In this document: piece after piece, positions 48,609 through 56,160 of the stretch
Numbering within the stretch: position 1 is the stretch's first letter
Layout: each line of letters opens with the position of its first letter
Origin: Candidatus Brevefilum sp.
GTDB lineage: Bacteria; Chloroflexota; Anaerolineae; Anaerolineales; Anaerolineaceae
Length of the DNA stretch: 61,550 bases
Assembly: GCA_029210815.1 (NCBI GenBank)
Contig: JARGGB010000009.1
Location: 1-61,550, forward strand
Direction: 5' to 3'
Notes under the pieces: model-generated
The model's input: only the letters and a program-made list of their open reading frames with translations
The model's database searches: none
Told to the model about the DNA's origin: nothing
Made by a program: the position numbers and the translations under genes

Positions 48609-49094
48609 GTGGATATAAAAAACATCAAAATTCAGAAACCCGATGCGATCAATTTTATTCTGGGACAATCCCATTTTATCAAAACCGTTGAGGACATTCA
48701 TGAAGCCCTGGTCAACAGCGTTCCTGGCATTAAATTTGGGCTTGCTTTTTGTGAAGCCTCCGGTGACTGTCTGGTACGATGGAGCGGGACAGATGATGCA
48801 ATGATTGAATTGGCAAAACAGAATGCCATGGAGATCAGTGCGGGACATTCATTCATCCTGTTTTTAGCTGAAGGATTTTATCCGATCAATGTTCTTAACC
48901 AGCTCAAAAATGTCCCAGAAGTTTGCCGAATTTTTTGTGCCACCGCCAACCCGACCTCCGTTGTTGTAATCGAAGTGGGTGAGGGTCGTGCAATCCTGGG
49001 TGTTGCAGATGGCAAACGGCCAATTGGTATCGAGGGTGAAGAAGATATCGCCTGGCGAAAGGGCTTGCTGCGAAAGATAGGATATAAGCAATAA
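48609..49094 (+). CDS. Adenosine-specific kinase-family protein (PF04008)
   Basis: A 161-aa protein of the small family found mainly in archaea and anaerobic bacteria. Recognisable stretches are ILGQSHFIKTVEDIHEALVN, GIKFGLAFCEASGDCLVR, NVLNQLKNVPEVCRIFCATA and GRAILGVADGKRP. An archaeal relative was reported to bind adenosine/AMP, hence the family name; the enzymatic role is not well settled. GTG 48609 is preferred because AAAAGGAG (48593-48600) overlaps the earlier GTG at 48600. Confidence 0.85.
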   Translation: MDIKNIKIQKPDAINFILGQSHFIKTVEDIHEALVNSVPGIKFGLAFCEASGDCLVRWSGTDDAMIELAKQNAMEISAGHSFILFLAEGFYPINVLNQLKNVPEVCRIFCATANPTSVVVIEVGEGRAILGVADGKRPIGIEGEEDIAWRKGLLRKIGYKQ

Positions 49095-49119
49095 AATTTC
49101 AGTTTAGTAAGGATGAGAT

Positions 49120-49629
49120 ATGAGAACTCTTGAAGCGATTTTTACGCGCCGCAGTGTTAGAGATTTTAAGCACGATCCAGTTTCAGACAATGATTTGAAT
49201 GATTTGCTCAGGGCAGCCATGCAGGCACCCTCAGCGAAGAATGAGCAGCCCTGGCATTTTATCGTCATTGATGACCCGGAAATTTTACATGCGATACCAG
49301 AGTTCCATCCCTATTCAAAGATGTTGATGGATGCGCCTTTAGCAATTTTGGTTTGCAGTGATCGCAAATTGGAAACAAAACGGGCAAGCTGGCTGCAGGA
49401 TTGTTCTGCTGCTACTCAAAATATCCTTTTGGCTGCCCATGCACTGGGATTGGGTGCGGTTTGGTTGGGAATTTTCCCTGATTCGGATCGAGTCAAGGGT
49501 ATGCAAAACTTATTGTCAATCCCTGATGACGTGCGCCCTGTTTCGCTTGTTGCTGTCGGTCATCCTGCGTCCATTCCTGAGCCTGAAGATCGCTATAAAG
49601 AAGCGCGTGTTCACCGAAACAAGTGGTAG
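49120..49629 (+). CDS. Nitroreductase-family flavoprotein
   Basis: A 169-aa FMN-dependent NAD(P)H oxidoreductase. Motifs TRRSVRDFKHDPVS, MQAPSAKNEQPWHFIVI, SAATQNILLAAHALGLGAVWLG and RPVSLVAVGHPA are all typical. Short single-domain members reduce nitro compounds or quinones, with the physiological substrate often unknown. It is 25 bases after the adenosine-kinase-family gene. Confidence 0.92.
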   Translation: MRTLEAIFTRRSVRDFKHDPVSDNDLNDLLRAAMQAPSAKNEQPWHFIVIDDPEILHAIPEFHPYSKMLMDAPLAILVCSDRKLETKRASWLQDCSAATQNILLAAHALGLGAVWLGIFPDSDRVKGMQNLLSIPDDVRPVSLVAVGHPASIPEPEDRYKEARVHRNKW

Positions 49630-49659
49630 GGGATATTCGTTTTCAGCAGTTGGAAAAAT

Positions 49660-50274
49660 TTAATTTAGCTCATTTATCCCGAGCAATTTACTTATGACTG
49701 GATTTAATGCAATCAGCGCCTTTGCCCTGTGGCTGATCTTGTTCTTGATGTCCGGTCCTAACTCCGCCATCGTTGCCCCGTATTCGGGGATATAAAAAAC
49801 GGGGTCGTATCCAAACCCGGTATTCCCTCTTTCTTCGGGGATGATAAGTCCGCGACACCGCCCAACCTTTTTTGTAAAGTTGTCGCTGCTTGATAAAAGG
49901 ACAGCAGTGCAGTGGAAGTGTGCATGCCAGGGTTGAGCTTTATCCGAAAGTTGTTCAAGTAAATAAGCCCGGCGATCCGCGTCATTTGCGTTTTCTTTAG
50001 GAGAAAACCTTGCAGAATGAAGGCCAGGAGCGCCATCAAGTGCATCCACTTCTAGGCCAGAATCGTCCGCCAGCACCGGGAGCCCGGCTGCCTGGTAATA
50101 GGCTCTTGCCTTCAGAAGGGCGTTTTCCAGGTATGTGCCGCCAGTCTCAGCCACCCTCAAGTTTAGCGCGAGGTCTTTCGGTGTGGTAATTTTTAGATTG
50201 AGTGGGGATAGAATGGCTTTGATTTCTTTAATTTTTCCGGGATTGCTGGTTGCTATGAGTAATTCTGGCTGCAT
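49660..50274 (-). CDS. rdgB: RdgB/HAM1 family non-canonical purine NTP pyrophosphatase
   Basis: Hydrolyses dITP, XTP and similar damaged nucleotides to keep them out of DNA and RNA. The 204-aa protein has LIATSNPGKIKEIKAIL at the N-terminus, VLADDSGLEVDALDGAPGLHSARF, GNTGFGYDPVFYIPEYG and KNKISHRAKAL, all conserved. Divergent from yceD and convergent with the nitroreductase gene. Confidence 0.95.
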   Translation of the reverse strand: MQPELLIATSNPGKIKEIKAILSPLNLKITTPKDLALNLRVAETGGTYLENALLKARAYYQAAGLPVLADDSGLEVDALDGAPGLHSARFSPKENANDADRRAYLLEQLSDKAQPWHAHFHCTAVLLSSSDNFTKKVGRCRGLIIPEERGNTGFGYDPVFYIPEYGATMAELGPDIKNKISHRAKALIALNPVISKLLGINELN

Positions 50275-50313
50275 ATTATTTTCCTAAATTATACAAAATT
50301 TATCTGATTATCG

Positions 50314-50342
50314 TTGACGCATATATTGCTGCATGTTATAAT
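50314..50342 (+). promoter_or_regulatory. Promoter of yceD-rpoD
   Basis: TTGACG (50314-50319), 17-base spacer, TATAAT (50337-50342). Near-consensus. Leader to the GTG start of yceD is about 40 bases. Confidence 0.75.
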
Positions 50343-50388
50343 TTTGACCGTATTCCATTTTACCCAATAGTCATTGAGAAGAATCATC

Positions 50389-50895
50389 GTGAATAATTAT
50401 ACTAATCCACTTCGACTTAACGTTGGCTATATGTACAATAAGCCAATCGGGACCAGTCGAGATGTGCCCGTTGAAATTGAGACCTTAGATATTGAAGACC
50501 TTTTGGTCAAAGATTTGCAAAGTATTGTTAGAATTTCTCGAACCAGTGAAGGTCTCTTATTGCAGGCAGAAGGAGAAGCACAGGTTCAAACAGCTTGTGT
50601 TCTATGCCTGGTTGATTTCTATTTACCTGTTAAATTTGACTTTGAAGAACTTTACCAGTTTCCATCTCGGCACCGGGAGGAAACAGATTTGATCTTACCT
50701 TTTGATGGTTATATTGATTTGAGATCACTTTATCGTGAGTACCTGATCCTTGCAATGCCGATTAAACCGATTTGCCAACCGGATTGCAAAGGTTTGTGTG
50801 CTGTTTGTGGTGCCAATCTTAACGAAACGACCTGTGAACATCACCCCGAATTAAAATCACTGAAGGGCATAACCAAAGGCGCAGAATCTGCTTAG
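50389..50895 (+). CDS. yceD: YceD/DUF177 family protein
   Basis: A 168-aa member of the YceD family, linked in other bacteria to 23S rRNA accumulation and encoded before rpmF. The CVLC pair and the later CKGLCAVCGANLNETTCEH give the zinc-like Cys residues of the family. GTG 50389 is preferred over TTG 50374 because the family begins near NPLRLNVG. Notably, rpmF is not next; rpoD follows after 62 bases. Confidence 0.85.
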   Translation: MNNYTNPLRLNVGYMYNKPIGTSRDVPVEIETLDIEDLLVKDLQSIVRISRTSEGLLLQAEGEAQVQTACVLCLVDFYLPVKFDFEELYQFPSRHREETDLILPFDGYIDLRSLYREYLILAMPIKPICQPDCKGLCAVCGANLNETTCEHHPELKSLKGITKGAESA

Positions 50896-50957
50896 GTTGT
50901 TCATTTATGGGGGAGCAGGCGTTTAATTTATTTCACTGAAAGCCGGGAGTATGCTCG

Positions 50958-52130
50958 ATGCTTAGTGGACGCTGGCGCGAAGACCATGAAAAGAAGGTGG
51001 AAACCTTGTTGGATCGCGCTGATATCCAGGGCTATTTGACCATTGAGGATTTAATGGAAGTTTTTCCCGATGGAGATGATGATGTTGAGAATTTGAGCAT
51101 CATCATGCTGAAACTTAAGCAGCAAGGTGTGGAAATTTTTGATCAGGAATCTTTGACCCAGAGAATCATGAAAAGTGAAGAGGACACACGACCGATAAAA
51201 CGGGCATCTCTTGAACAGGTCAGTACGGATGATACGGTGGGCTTATACATGAAAGAAATGTCCCTGGTACCCTTGCTTTCCCTGGAAGAAGAGCAATCGT
51301 TGGCAAAAAGGATTGAAGTTGGGAGGGCTGCCAGAATTGAGCTGGCAAATGTATCTGTAGATGTTGAATCTGGTCGGCAGGATCAGCTGCGAATTTTAAT
51401 AAAGGACGGAGAGCAAGCCTGGGAACACCTGGTCAAAGCCAATACGCGATTGGTGGTCAGTGTTGCCAAGAAGTATATGGGGCGCGGCGTACCTTTTTTG
51501 GATTTGATCCAGGAGGGTAATTTGGGATTAATGAAAGCTGTTGAAAAGTTTGATTACAACCGGGGCTTTCGCTTTTCAACCTATGCAACATGGTGGATTC
51601 GCCAGTCGATTACTCGATCAATCGCCGACCAGGGTCGGACAATACGAATCCCGGTTCACATGATTGATCGCATCCGCGAGCTTTATAAGGTCAGCCATGC
51701 CCTTGAGCAGAAGTTGGGGCGGAAACCCTTTGTTGAGGAAATCAGCCAGGAAATGAATGTGGAAATCCGAAAAGTCCAGTGGATGATGCGCGTTTCGATG
51801 CTTCCACTTTCTCTCGAAACCCCTGTCGGTGATGAAGAGGACTCGGAATTGAGCATGTTTGTCGAGGATGAGGATACGCCCTCCCCGATGGAAGCCACTT
51901 ATAAATCCATGCTGCATGATAAGATCAACGAAGTGCTTAATACCCTCTCGCCCAGGGAAGCACGGATCCTGAAGCTGCGGTTTGGTTTGGACAGCGGGCG
52001 TGCGTACACCCTTGAGGAAGTGGGGGAGAAGTTTGGTTTGACGCGCGAGCGCATCCGGCAAATTGAGGGAAAAGCTTTGCGGCAGCTGCGTCATCCCCAT
52101 AAAGCCAGGCAGCTAAAGGATTATCTATAA
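50958..52130 (+). CDS. rpoD: Primary RNA polymerase sigma factor
   Basis: Housekeeping sigma-70, 390 aa. Sigma 1.1-like start is short; region 1.2 includes DTVGLYMKEMSLVPLLSLEEE; region 2 has LVVSVAKKYMGRGVPFLDLIQEGNLGLM and FSTYATWWIRQSITRS; region 3 GRTIRIPVHMIDRI; region 4 TLEEVGEKFGLTRERIRQIE. Promoters in this window with TTGACA/TATAAT elements fit such a factor. ATG 50958 has only a weak ribosome site (GGGAGT). Confidence 0.95.
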   Translation: MLSGRWREDHEKKVETLLDRADIQGYLTIEDLMEVFPDGDDDVENLSIIMLKLKQQGVEIFDQESLTQRIMKSEEDTRPIKRASLEQVSTDDTVGLYMKEMSLVPLLSLEEEQSLAKRIEVGRAARIELANVSVDVESGRQDQLRILIKDGEQAWEHLVKANTRLVVSVAKKYMGRGVPFLDLIQEGNLGLMKAVEKFDYNRGFRFSTYATWWIRQSITRSIADQGRTIRIPVHMIDRIRELYKVSHALEQKLGRKPFVEEISQEMNVEIRKVQWMMRVSMLPLSLETPVGDEEDSELSMFVEDEDTPSPMEATYKSMLHDKINEVLNTLSPREARILKLRFGLDSGRAYTLEEVGEKFGLTRERIRQIEGKALRQLRHPHKARQLKDYL

Positions 52131-52145
52131 TTTTTATTAATTTTA

Positions 52146-52174
52146 TTGAAAGATGAGGTACTATCCTGTATAAT
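52146..52174 (+). promoter_or_regulatory. Promoter of the metG-leader RNA
   Basis: TTGAAA (52146-52151), 17-base spacer and a perfect TATAAT (52169-52174), just after the rpoD stop. Confidence 0.75.
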
Positions 52175-52180
52175 TATTTC

Positions 52181-52302
52181 ATGATGAGGAAGAGTGTTTT
52201 TATCATGGACATGTCTGGCTTTCCGGGGTTATGCTTGCCAGAAGCATAACATCAGGTGACGCGTCACTTCCGGAGGAAAGGCTGGCTGAGGCCAGTTTTT
52301 TT
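52181..52302 (+). ncRNA. Structured leader or small RNA, function unknown
   Basis: A transcript of about 120 bases is predicted from the promoter above to a terminator. It can fold CATGAT/ATCATG at the 5' end, a perfect 9-bp hairpin GTTATGCTT/AAGCATAAC (52228-52250), a palindrome GTGACGCGTCAC (52256-52267) with flanking pairs, and a closing CTTTCC/GGAAAG pairing. It ends with CTGGC-TGAG-GCCAG plus T7 (52282-52302), 40 bases before metG. It could be a terminating riboswitch-type leader for metG or an independent sRNA. It lacks the conserved GGAAGCAG of SRP RNA, T-box GGGTGGNACC and S-box motifs, so I cannot name it. Confidence 0.5.
52282..52302 (+). terminator. Intrinsic terminator before metG
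   Basis: CTGGC (52282-52286), loop TGAG, GCCAG (52291-52295), seven T. It ends the RNA described above and would cut transcription before metG unless read through. Confidence 0.85.
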
Positions 52303-52342
52303 GTTGTTATTATCGAATAGATTATTTTGAATGAGGTGTTTT

Positions 52343-54142
52343 ATGTCAGAACCAGTGCTTATTGCCGTCGCATGGCCTTATGCCAATGCAAAAATTCATG
52401 TTGGTAATCTCACCGGTGCCTATCTGCCAGCAGATATCCTGGCACGGTACCACCGTTTACGGGGGCGGGATGTCTTGATGGTCTCTGGAACGGACTCACA
52501 TGGTACACCGGTCACCGTTCGAGCTGATGAAGAAGGGACAACCCCGGAACAAGTCTATAAAAGATTTCATGTGGAGTTCATTGAATTATTCCAAAAATTG
52601 GGATTGACATATGATATCTACACTACTACCCACAGCCGCAACCATTTTGATGTGGCACAAAAATTATTTCTGTCACTAAAAGAAAATGGTTATCTGTACA
52701 TTGAATCCTCTAAGCAGTGGTATTCACCTGAACAGGAGCGTTTCTTGCCTGATCGATATGTTGAGGGAACCTGTTATTTTTGCGGAAAACCCGGGGCACG
52801 CAGTGATCAATGTGATAACTGTGGACACCTTTTGGAAGCTGAAAAACTGATTGATCCCAAGTCGAAAATTGACGGCTCGACGCCAGAGCTGCGAGAAACC
52901 AGCCATTTCTACCTGGATCTTGAAAAACTGCAGGACCAGGTCGGTGATTTTTTGCGGGAGCGCCAGGATTATTGGCGGCCAAATGTGATCAAGCAGTCTC
53001 TCGGGCAGATCGAGAGTGAAGGACTGCACGGGAGACCAATTACCCGGGACCTGTCTTGGGGTGTGCCTGTCCCCATTGAAGGCTGGGATGAGAAATGCAT
53101 GTATGTGTGGTTTGAAGCGGTAATTGGTTACCTCTCAAGTGTTGTTGAATGGGCAAGTTTGCACGATCAGCCAGAAGCCTGGCATCATTGGTGGACCAAT
53201 CCTGAATCCCGGACTTTGTACTGCATCGGTAAAGACAATATCCCTTTCCATGCCATCATTTGGCTGGCAGAATTGATTGGGGTGAGTGAATCCTTTGACG
53301 AAAAGATGGGTGCAGAGGATCCCAAACCCCTGGTGCTGCCCTACGACATACCGGCGAATGAATTTATGAATTTAGAAGGGCGCAAGCTTTCTGGCAGCAA
53401 GAATTGGGCAGTTTGGGGCTTGGATTTTCTTGAGCGGTACGACCCGGACCCGATGCGCTATTACCTGACGGTCAACATGCCTGAAACCCGGGATTCCGAT
53501 TGGGATTGGGAAGAGTTTTATCAGCGCAATAATAATGAACTGGTTGCGACCTGGGGCAATTTAGCCAACCGTGTGCTCTCCTTTGCGTATAAGTACTGGG
53601 AAGGGCGGGTACCGGATCCTGGTGAGCTTCGTGAGGCGGACAGGGCACTGCTGGCATCAATACGAGAGGGTTTTGCCAATGTTGAAGCCCATATGGAAGC
53701 GGTGAAACTGCGAGCTGCCCTCCAGGAGGGGATGCGCCTTGCAGCGGAGGTTAATAAATATTTAGATACCTCAGCACCCTGGTTTGAGATCAAAGAGGAT
53801 AAGAATCAGGCGGCGAAGTCGATCTACACAGCGATGCAGGCGATTGACTGGTTGAAGGTGATATTTTCACCCTTCCTGCCCCATACCAGTGAGCAATTGC
53901 AAAGCTTTTTGGGGTATGAAGTCCCGCTATTTGGGAGCTTGGTGACCCAGGAAATCACGGATGAGCTCAGCACGCACCGGGTGATGCTTTATGAACCGGG
54001 TGAGTCGATGACTGCAAAGGGTGAAGACCTGTGGAAGCCGGTCGAATTGACGCCTGGCAAGCCTTTCAGCAAGCCTTCACCGCTGTTTAAAAAGCTGGAC
54101 GCGAGCATTGTGGAGGAAGAGCGAGCGCATTTGGGGCAGTAG
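52343..54142 (+). CDS. metG: Methionyl-tRNA synthetase
   Basis: Class I aminoacyl-tRNA synthetase, 599 aa. HIGH-like motif ANAKIHVGNLTGAYLP at the N-terminus; knuckle with CYFCGKPGARSDQCDNCG, a four-Cys zinc site; KMSKS-like motif as EGRKLSGSKNWAV; anticodon-binding domain with TWGNLANRV. There is no C-terminal EMAP/tRNA-binding domain, as in many short bacterial forms. ATG 52343 has GAGGTG upstream. The preceding terminating leader suggests regulated expression. Confidence 0.95.
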   Translation: MSEPVLIAVAWPYANAKIHVGNLTGAYLPADILARYHRLRGRDVLMVSGTDSHGTPVTVRADEEGTTPEQVYKRFHVEFIELFQKLGLTYDIYTTTHSRNHFDVAQKLFLSLKENGYLYIESSKQWYSPEQERFLPDRYVEGTCYFCGKPGARSDQCDNCGHLLEAEKLIDPKSKIDGSTPELRETSHFYLDLEKLQDQVGDFLRERQDYWRPNVIKQSLGQIESEGLHGRPITRDLSWGVPVPIEGWDEKCMYVWFEAVIGYLSSVVEWASLHDQPEAWHHWWTNPESRTLYCIGKDNIPFHAIIWLAELIGVSESFDEKMGAEDPKPLVLPYDIPANEFMNLEGRKLSGSKNWAVWGLDFLERYDPDPMRYYLTVNMPETRDSDWDWEEFYQRNNNELVATWGNLANRVLSFAYKYWEGRVPDPGELREADRALLASIREGFANVEAHMEAVKLRAALQEGMRLAAEVNKYLDTSAPWFEIKEDKNQAAKSIYTAMQAIDWLKVIFSPFLPHTSEQLQSFLGYEVPLFGSLVTQEITDELSTHRVMLYEPGESMTAKGEDLWKPVELTPGKPFSKPSPLFKKLDASIVEEERAHLGQ

Positions 54143-54804
54143 GAGGATAGCTGATAGCTGGTAGCTCGTAGCTGGTAGGTGATAGCTCATAGCTGGTAGT
54201 TTGTAGATGATAGCTGATAGGGGATAGCTGATAGCTTATCCCATTTGGAGTGCTCGCATACATCAAGGTTGTCTGAAAATTGTATTTGGATTTTGTGTGA
54301 CAGATGATGGTTAACAAGTCGCCGAGTTTTAATTTCCCCTGCTTGCGGGGGGTTAGGGGGGTGAATATGGCTATTGTCATGAATGTGCTTATTTCCATTA
54401 TGAAAGCATTGGACGCAGGTTACGTTTTCAACGTAACAAAAACTTTGCCTTCGGGAGGAGGAACGATCTTACTACGCTTTGCTTTGGGGGCGGGGCGACG
54501 ACGTGACGATCTCAAATTATTTACAACAAAGAGACGTAATATACTAGGGCTTTCTTGCTGAGATTGCCACCTCGCACCCTGCGGGTGCTCGTCGCAATGA
54601 TGGAAGATGTTTGTGTCACGTAGGTTGCGGGAGCAACCATACGTGACCTGCGAAATCACAAATTTCCCCCTGCTTACGAGGGCGAGAGAAGGACACCACT
54701 ATTCACTCCAATCCAAATTCTGATCTTGATAAAACCGAAAATCACACCATTGATATAATTACATTAAACAATTACGTACGATTATTAAAAAGGACGGTGC
54801 CACA
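54143..54804. repeat. Gene-free, repeat-rich stretch after metG
   Basis: After the heptad array it holds AATTTCCCCTGCTTGCGGGG (from 54331) and a similar AATTTCCCCCTGCTTACGAGGG (from 54659) in direct orientation, about 330 bases apart. Between them are hairpin GTTACGTT/AACGTAAC (54419-54437), a GAGATTGCCACCTCGC...GCAATGA interspersed-repeat fragment (54559-54601), and a 14-bp hairpin GTCACGTAGGTTGC/GCAACC-TACGTGAC (54615-54647). I see no convincing gene; the small open frame 54304-54561 lies across these repeats. Confidence 0.7.
54150..54240. repeat. Heptanucleotide tandem array, consensus GCTGATA
   Basis: Thirteen consecutive 7-base units, from GCTGATA at 54150 to GCTTATC at 54234. Variants include GCTGGTA, GCTCGTA, GCTCATA and GGGGATA. 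On the opposite strand the array would read out as peptide ISYQLSA-like repeats, the well-known STRR type of cyanobacteria and Chloroflexota. Confidence 0.9.
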
Positions 54805-55704
54805 ATGACTTGGTTAATATGGGTAGGCATGATCCTTCTTGTTTTAGCGCTTATTTATTTTGGAATTTCTCTCCTTGCCGCCCTGACCCTGACAAAGATT
54901 GGGGATCACCCGCAGTATGATAAGACCCCTGCGAGTTTTGGTGTAGAATATCGCGCTGTTCATTTTTTATCCAGGATTGATAAAAAGAAAATAGCTGCAT
55001 GGTTTCTGCCTAATCCTGAATCTGAGCATTGTGTTTTGATGGTGCACGGCCGCAACGCCAGCAAACAGAATGCTATATCCGGAAAATTACCAGAACTTGC
55101 CGCTGAACTGCATAAACGGGGTTTTGCGATTTTGATGATCGATTTACGTGGGCACGGCGAAAGCGAGGGGAAACGTTACACCTGGGGGGAGTATGAAAGG
55201 CGTGATGTCCTGGGCGCGGTTGATTTCCTTTTAGGTGAAGGTTTTAAGCCAGGAAAAATTGCTGTGATGGGCATTTCACTGGGAGGAGCTGCCGCTGTTG
55301 GTGCAGCGGCTTACGAAAAGTCTATTGGCGCATTAATTTGTGACAGCAGCTTTGCAGACCTGATTGCGCTTGTTGAACCCAATTGGGTTGTAGAAAGCCA
55401 TCTACCCATGTTTTTCGTGGCAGGTGTATACATTATGTGGCGTTTGATTTATGGATTTGATCTTAAGAAAGTCAAACCCATTGAAGATCTACAGCGAGTG
55501 CCGCCCCGACCGATATTGATTATGCATTCCACATCGGATGAGATCATTGATATTGAACAGGCAAAAAGTCTGGCAGAAGCAGTTCCATCCGTGGAACTGG
55601 TGATTTTTGAAAACTGTGACCATGCAGAACTTTACCGGGATGACCCCGAAAAGTACCTGGAGACGGTGGTTTCTTTTTTGAAAGAAAAATGGATCAGTAT
55701 TTGA
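54805..55704 (+). CDS. Alpha/beta hydrolase, membrane-anchored
   Basis: A 299-aa serine hydrolase of the BD-FAE/lysophospholipase-like group. An N-terminal helix (residues 3-30) anchors it; then CVLMVHGRNASKQNAIS (oxyanion strand), IDLRGHGESEGKR, nucleophile Ser in GISLGGAAAVG, Asp in TSDEIIDIEQ and His in CDHAELYRDD. The acid and base are in good places for a triad. Substrate unknown. It sits alone between repeat-rich regions. Confidence 0.85.
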   Translation: MTWLIWVGMILLVLALIYFGISLLAALTLTKIGDHPQYDKTPASFGVEYRAVHFLSRIDKKKIAAWFLPNPESEHCVLMVHGRNASKQNAISGKLPELAAELHKRGFAILMIDLRGHGESEGKRYTWGEYERRDVLGAVDFLLGEGFKPGKIAVMGISLGGAAAVGAAAYEKSIGALICDSSFADLIALVEPNWVVESHLPMFFVAGVYIMWRLIYGFDLKKVKPIEDLQRVPPRPILIMHSTSDEIIDIEQAKSLAEAVPSVELVIFENCDHAELYRDDPEKYLETVVSFLKEKWISI

Positions 55705-55856
55705 GATAATGTGGTTATGGATGTTCTTCAAGTTGTGGAATGTGTTTTTTTCAAGTTTGCTGGCGTGTCTTGTAACCTAATTGAAAAGTGGAACAGGATG
55801 TAATATTGGTTTGAGTCATTTTTTGTAAAGACCCGAATGTATTGTAAGGTAGATAG

Positions 55857-56078
55857 ATGATAAAACAAGTAATTGGTCCAGTGCCATCAAGACGTTTGGG
55901 ACAATCCCTGGGCATCGATCCGATTCCATTGAAGACCTGTAATTGAAACTGCATTTATTGCCAATTAGGGCGAACACGGCCAATAACCAATGATCGAAGT
56001 GTTTTCTTCAAAAAGGAAGTCATCCTGAGCCAGGTGAAGGAGGTTTTGGATAAGCACACCCCGGATGAAACCAGTTGA
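55857..56078 (+). pseudogene. Radical SAM protein, decayed N-terminal remnant
   Basis: Reads QVIGPVPSRRLGQSLGIDP then KTCN-stop-NCIYCQLGRT. The normal family sequence has CNWNCVYCQLGR, so a TGA at 55944-55946 replaces the Trp codon between Cys of the radical SAM CxxxCxxC cluster. A second in-frame stop follows at 56076, and the remaining 200 or so residues of the family are missing. UGA is used as a normal stop in other genes here (for example rimM and the 19.8-kb methyltransferase), so recoding is not indicated. Confidence 0.85.
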
Positions 56079-56116
56079 TTCATGTTAATAGTGTTCCAGT
56101 GATAAATCCTGAAGGA

Positions 56117-56144
56117 TTGTTCCTCGTTGTCTGTGGGTTATAAT
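56117..56144 (+). promoter_or_regulatory. Promoter of mutL
   Basis: TTGTTC (56117-56122), 16-base spacer, TATAAT (56139-56144), followed by GGTGGAGG before the start. Confidence 0.6.
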
Positions 56145-56160
56145 TCAGGGTGGAGGTTTT

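Larger units (their letters stand above)
55705..56160. other. Stretch between hydrolase and mutL
   Basis: Contains the radical SAM remnant (55857-56078) and the mutL promoter. The first 150 bases show no gene, hairpin terminator or repeat that I can support. Confidence 0.5.

Noticed and set aside
52181-52302. SRP (4.5S) RNA
   Set aside because: The stretch has CCGGAGGAAAG-like bases, but the conserved domain IV internal loop with GGAAGCAG is missing.
54150-54240. CRISPR array
   Set aside because: Units are contiguous 7-mers without spacers; no cas genes.
54087-54398. 103-aa minus-strand protein with SYQLSP-like repeats
   Set aside because: The repeats are only a translation of the heptanucleotide array.
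54304-54561. Small 85-aa gene
   Set aside because: Crosses several interspersed repeats and a hairpin, has no ribosome site or family likeness.
55857-56078. UGA recoded as Trp or selenocysteine in the radical SAM gene
   Set aside because: Other genes here end with UGA, the gene is truncated by another stop, and no SECIS-like element or Sec machinery is seen.
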